DNA from: an uncultured Bacilli bacterium
GTDB lineage: Bacteria; Bacillota_I; Bacilli_A; RF39; UBA660
Direction of reading: 5' to 3'
Assembly (NCBI GenBank): GCA_934086935.1
Contig: CAKOIQ010000019.1
Location: forward strand, 1-18,504
DNA length: 18,504 bases
Shown here: piece by piece, positions 15,483 through 18,504 of the stretch
How the letters are laid out: each line of letters opens with the position of its first letter
Numbering within the stretch: the first letter of the stretch is position 1
Position numbers and translations under genes: made by a program
Notes under the pieces: model-generated
Told to the model about the DNA's origin: nothing
The model's database searches: none
Seen by the model: only the letters and a program-made list of their open reading frames with translations

Positions 15483-16436
15483 TTAATTCATCCTATTCTT
15501 TTCCAGTAAAAAAATTAAATTTGCTAAACATTTATTAAAATGCTTTAAATAAAAACCTTTTTTTCCATCTAAATACTTATTATTTTTGTAATTAGGAAAA
15601 TTTTCCTTTACTTTATTAATCACATAATTATACCCTTTATTAAATTCAATCTTATTCTTAGTTTTAGCAAGTCTCTTGATAAAGGTTGCAAATAAGTATC
15701 TAACATAAGTATACTCTATTTCATCATGATATTTATCAAAAACATTATTTTCTTTATAATAACTAACAATATTATCCATACTTTCAACCAGGTGATATAA
15801 TTTATCATTATAAGTATAAGTTAAAGAACCATTTCTTTGAAGATAAAAATGCAATGGTTCATTTATAGCACCCACTTTTTTAACCCTACTATAAATTTCA
15901 TAAAGAAATAAAACATCTTCACAAAAGCTTAAATTTGTATTAAAAGTTATACCTTCAAGCAATTCTCTTTTGTAAATTTTATTCCAAATAACAGCATAAG
16001 CATCAATCATTAATTTATTAACACTTTGATTATTTGAAATATTACTATGAATAACCATTTCTTTTTTAGGATAAACAGCAATAGTATCACAGGCAACTAA
16101 ATCAAAATCATTAGCTTTAGCTAAATTATACATTTTTTCATACATGAAACCATTTACCCAATCATCACTATCTAAAAAACCAATATATTCACCAGAAGCC
16201 ATTTCTAATGCATCATTTCTAGCTGCACTAACTCCACCATTATTTTTATGAATAACTTTAATATTGTCATACTTTTTAGCATAATCATCTAATATACTAC
16301 CAGTTTTATCAGTAGAACCATCGTCAATAGCAATAATTTCAATATCTTTTAAACTTTGATTACATAAACTAAATAAACATTTATGAATAAAATTTTCAAC
16401 ATTATAACATGGAACAATTACACTAACCTTTTTCAT
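15483..16436 (-). CDS. Glycosyltransferase family 2 (repeat-unit assembly)
   Basis: A protein of 317 residues with a GT-A domain. VIVPCYN is at 6-12, IDDGS with Asp38-Asp39 at 37-41, NNGGVSAARND from 65, the metal-binding DSD at 89-91, and a probable base pair Glu173-Asp174 in FCEDVLF. There is no membrane helix. It should add a sugar to the lipid-linked repeat unit. AGGAGG lies 4 nt before the ATG, 8 nt after the GT4 stop. The second half, including PNYKNNKY, resembles the C-terminal half of the GT2 at 8719-9666, which points to an old duplication with divergence of donor or acceptor specificity. Confidence 0.88.
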   Translation of the reverse strand: MKKVSVIVPCYNVENFIHKCLFSLCNQSLKDIEIIAIDDGSTDKTGSILDDYAKKYDNIKVIHKNNGGVSAARNDALEMASGEYIGFLDSDDWVNGFMYEKMYNLAKANDFDLVACDTIAVYPKKEMVIHSNISNNQSVNKLMIDAYAVIWNKIYKRELLEGITFNTNLSFCEDVLFLYEIYSRVKKVGAINEPLHFYLQRNGSLTYTYNDKLYHLVESMDNIVSYYKENNVFDKYHDEIEYTYVRYLFATFIKRLAKTKNKIEFNKGYNYVINKVKENFPNYKNNKYLDGKKGFYLKHFNKCLANLIFLLEKNRMN

Positions 16437-16444
16437 CTAACCTC

Positions 16445-17608
16445 CTATTTAAATAAATCGTTTAACTTCTTAATAATAGAATCATTATCATAATTATAAT
16501 TTACTAAATTAAATTTAAAATTGTCTAAGATATCTCTATTTTTAATCAAATACTTTAAACCATCATATAACCCTTCATTACTATTATTAACAATTAAACC
16601 ATTATAATTATTAGAAACAATTTTACTAGTGGCATCATTTGCGGTAACTAAAACAGGTACCCCTAAACTTAAAGCTTCAACAATAACTAAACCAAATGCC
16701 TCATATCTAGAAGGTAATATAAATAAATCTTGATTTTTAAAATATTTATAAGGATTATCAACTCTTCCCATCAGTAAAACTTTTTTGTCTAATCCATAAT
16801 CTTTTATTTGATTAAACAAATTATCATAATCAGGCCCACTACCAAATATTCTTAAAATAGCTTCATCAAATAAACCCTCATCATCTAATCTTTTAACCAC
16901 ATCAACAAGACGATCATAACCTTTATGTCCATTAGCTATTCTTCCAACACATATAATATTTAACTTATTCTTATCAAGTTCTAAATCACATTTTTCTTTA
17001 GCTTTCTCTTTAATTCTTTTAACATCAATTAAATTATCTATTACCTCAACCTTATCTTCTAAATGATAAATATTATTAAAATCTTTCATAATTCCATCAG
17101 ATACTGAAATAATCTTATCAAATCTTCTTAAAGCATCATTAAATAACTTATCATACTTACTATTAGGATTAGCTATTCCATAATTATATTGAATCCAATG
17201 ATATTTAACATTACTATCACCATAAGCCGTAAATATAGCCGTAAAACCATCTTTAAAAGCTATCTCATAATCATAATGTTTTTTAAGTAACTTCTTTCTT
17301 TCTTTAACTATTCTTTTCTTAATTAAACCCGTTTTTAAATCAAAAATAACCTTTAACTTATGATATAAAGTTTTAATACTCTTACTCTTAATAACTTCCT
17401 TTAAAGTTAAATCAATCGCACTAAAATAACTACCACCAAACATTAAATGAACATTACTAGGAAGTTCATTAAACATATCCCCTCTATCATGTAGTACTAA
17501 TAAGTCAATATCCATTTTAGATGTATCCATCATTTTAAACATATCCATAAGTAATACAGATACTCCACCCATACATCTTTCATCAACTACAAACAAAACA
17601 TTTTTCAT
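16445..17608 (-). CDS. Glycosyltransferase family 4 (GT-B), first gene of the polysaccharide operon
   Basis: A protein of 387 residues. The N-terminal domain has the acceptor-side GG loop (MGGVSVLL, 13-20). The C-terminal domain shows CVGRIANGHKGYDRL (220-234), FGSGPD at 255-260 and the EX7E motif with Glu303 and Glu311 in YEAFGLVIVEAL. It is a retaining GT4 transferase expected to act early in repeat-unit assembly. AAGGAG lies about 9 nt before the ATG. The gene follows a clear terminator and an extended -10 promoter, so it opens the ten-gene operon that runs to 7162. Confidence 0.88.
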   Translation of the reverse strand: MKNVLFVVDERCMGGVSVLLMDMFKMMDTSKMDIDLLVLHDRGDMFNELPSNVHLMFGGSYFSAIDLTLKEVIKSKSIKTLYHKLKVIFDLKTGLIKKRIVKERKKLLKKHYDYEIAFKDGFTAIFTAYGDSNVKYHWIQYNYGIANPNSKYDKLFNDALRRFDKIISVSDGIMKDFNNIYHLEDKVEVIDNLIDVKRIKEKAKEKCDLELDKNKLNIICVGRIANGHKGYDRLVDVVKRLDDEGLFDEAILRIFGSGPDYDNLFNQIKDYGLDKKVLLMGRVDNPYKYFKNQDLFILPSRYEAFGLVIVEALSLGVPVLVTANDATSKIVSNNYNGLIVNNSNEGLYDGLKYLIKNRDILDNFKFNLVNYNYDNDSIIKKLNDLFK

Positions 17609-17631
17609 AATATAGTCTCCTTATAACAATA

Positions 17632-17640
17632 ATTATAACA
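17632..17640 (-). promoter_or_regulatory. Extended -10 promoter of the polysaccharide operon
   Basis: TGTTATAAT on the minus strand has both the TG extension and a perfect -10 box; the -35 region (17660-17655, TTTTTC) is weak. The predicted start near 17625 leaves a 17-nt leader that begins at the ribosome binding site. The same nine bases form the promoter of the GtrB-like gene at 771-779. Confidence 0.7.
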
Positions 17641-17650
17641 AAATAAACCC

Positions 17651-17679
17651 AAAAGAAAAAGTATCCTAAGAGATACTTT
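17651..17679 (-). terminator. Terminator of the uppP / unknown-protein transcript
   Basis: On the minus strand AAAGTATC (17679-17672) pairs with GATACTTT (17665-17658) around a 6-nt loop and is followed by TTCTTTT. The stem contains the last codons of the upstream gene. Confidence 0.75.
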
Positions 17680-18424
17680 CATTTTTATTAGAAATAACTT
17701 TATCTAATTTTACTTTTTTATCACCAACTAAATAAACATAAGCATTACCATCTTTAAACTCAGATATCTTAAATTTCTTACTTAAAGATGCAATTTCTTC
17801 TTCATCTAAAGCTGATAATTCAATTAAATGATAAGTCTTTTTAGAACTATCTAATAATTCTTTTAACTTAGCATAACTAAATGCATTATTTGTATTAATA
17901 TTAGTATCAATAAACACTAAATAAGAACTATTAGATGATTTAATAAGATTTTTTACTTTACTAACACTTGTATATAATTTTTCATCAAATTTGATATTCA
18001 TCAAATTAGCATATTCTGCTTCACTTAGTTTATTGCTAGACTTAAAATTATCTATAGTTGCTAATTCTTCTGTTGAAAAATAACTTTTTTCACTGCCATT
18101 TATCGTCAGAACTAATTTTTCATCATCATATGTTGCAATATATAATTTATTCTTCTCTATATTACATGATAACTTAACTACATTTGTATTACTATTATAA
18201 TGATAAATGTCACAATCTTTATATTCATCTATAACTTTACCATTTATATCTGTATAAGCAAATTGATTATCTTTAAAACTCATAACATAAGTTTTATTAT
18301 TTTCTACTATATACCACTTATGATTAGTTAACTTTTCATCCATCGTATCACTAAAATCATAGATGAATACACCACCCATAAATAATAGTCCTAATATTCC
18401 CATCAAGATTATATTCCGTTTCAT
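17666..18424 (-). CDS. Membrane-anchored protein of unknown function, possible lipocalin-like plus thioredoxin-like domains
   Basis: A protein of 252 residues that I do not recognise. It has one N-terminal membrane helix (about 4-22) and then a beta-rich region (about 33-115) starting at HKWYIVENNKTYVMSF, which resembles lipocalin-like lipoprotein domains. After a linker, residues 154-245 alternate strands and helices in thioredoxin-like order: SYLVFIDTN, a helix KLKELLD, the strand YHLIEL, and the final strand pair NAYVYLVGDKKVKL. At the place of the CXXC redox motif it has TNIN (174-177), so it would not be a redox enzyme. The ATG is 15 nt after the uppP stop, with AGAGGG about 10 nt upstream, and both genes share the terminator after this one. 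Confidence 0.6.
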   Translation of the reverse strand: MKRNIILMGILGLLFMGGVFIYDFSDTMDEKLTNHKWYIVENNKTYVMSFKDNQFAYTDINGKVIDEYKDCDIYHYNSNTNVVKLSCNIEKNKLYIATYDDEKLVLTINGSEKSYFSTEELATIDNFKSSNKLSEAEYANLMNIKFDEKLYTSVSKVKNLIKSSNSSYLVFIDTNINTNNAFSYAKLKELLDSSKKTYHLIELSALDEEEIASLSKKFKISEFKDGNAYVYLVGDKKVKLDKVISNKNESIS

Positions 18425-18439
18425 GTCTATACTACCCTC

Positions 18440-18504
18440 TTATTTAAATAAAAAATATAAAATAACTATTAAACCTAATACAATACGATAATAACCAAAT
18501 ACTT
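18440..18504 (-). CDS. uppP: Undecaprenyl-diphosphatase, C-terminal end (runs off the right edge)
   Basis: Only the last 20 codons and the TAA stop (18442-18440) are in the window. They read FGYYRIVLGLIVILY and end FLFK, the usual final membrane helix of UppP/BacA, in which an aromatic-Tyr-Arg-Ile start leads into a hydrophobic stretch. UppP removes phosphate from undecaprenyl-PP so the carrier can be reused, which suits the neighbouring polysaccharide and LCP genes. With 20 residues visible, the assignment rests on this short match and context. Confidence 0.65.
   Translation of the reverse strand, partial: VFGYYRIVLGLIVILYFLFK

Noticed and set aside
7162..17608. Horizontal transfer or mobile-element origin of the polysaccharide operon
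   Set aside because: Such operons are often transferred, but I see no transposase, integrase, direct repeats or clear shift in base composition at its borders.
1..18504. Mycoplasma-type genetic code (TGA as tryptophan)
   Set aside because: TGA closes the genes ending at 9663 and 11543 at sensible places, with tight overlap or spacing to the next gene, and TGG is used for conserved tryptophans such as the one in the LicD motif.

Overview
The window is AT-rich DNA from a low-GC Gram-positive bacterium. It has a cell wall (LCP ligase, wall hydrolase, undecaprenyl-phosphate enzymes) and probably lives anaerobically ([FeFe] hydrogenase-type protein). TGA ends two of the genes and TGG encodes tryptophan, so the code is the standard bacterial one and not that of Mycoplasma. 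An uncultured gut Bacilli/Erysipelotrichia or RF39-like lineage fits the composition and compact layout, but that placement is inference. I see no insertion sequence, phage gene, CRISPR array, tRNA or rRNA. The DNA is nearly all coding. The only non-coding gap over 200 bases is 87-313, which holds the rpsJ leader, the rpsJ promoter and a terminator.

Layout. At the left edge is the start of rpsJ (ribosomal protein S10, reading left out of the window), with a strong promoter and a leader of about 130 nt. Next are a small membrane protein with a cysteine-rich tail (314-703, minus) and a divergent GtrB-type polyprenyl-phosphate glycosyltransferase (797-1738, plus). An orphan transglutaminase-like protein follows (1804-2646, plus). 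It converges on, and overlaps by 8 bp, a divergent [FeFe] hydrogenase-like protein with an N-terminal rubredoxin-like knuckle (2639-4039, minus). The minus-strand run 7086 to 4086 encodes an SDR reductase, a PLP enzyme of the aluminium-resistance/methionine-gamma-lyase-like family, a small-multidrug-export-family membrane protein and a membrane-anchored glucosaminidase. The last of these has its own apparently leaderless promoter.

From 17608 down to 7162 a single minus-strand operon of ten genes encodes a surface polysaccharide pathway. In order it holds GT4, GT2, PssD/Alg14-like, LytR-CpsA-Psr ligase, PssE/Alg13-like, Wzx-type flippase, LicD, GT4, GT2 and an O-antigen-ligase/Wzy-like membrane protein. 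Genes are spaced by -8 to about +35 nt. The operon starts at an extended -10 promoter and ends in a strong terminator. Upstream lie a membrane-anchored protein of unknown function and the 3' end of uppP (undecaprenyl-diphosphatase).

How the genes fit together (inference from families). Cytoplasmic glycosyltransferases build a repeat unit on undecaprenyl-PP, and PssD/PssE together would add one sugar. LicD would add a phospho-alcohol such as phosphocholine. Wzx flips the unit, the Wzy-like protein polymerises or ligates it, and the LCP protein attaches the polymer to the wall. UppP recycles the carrier. No initiating phosphoglycosyl transferase is visible here, so the first sugar must be loaded by an enzyme encoded elsewhere.

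The most unusual points are these: an LCP gene sits between the two halves of a split glycosyltransferase; several mRNAs appear to begin exactly at their Shine-Dalgarno sequence, or at the start codon itself; and the hydrogenase-like protein has altered H-cluster motifs.
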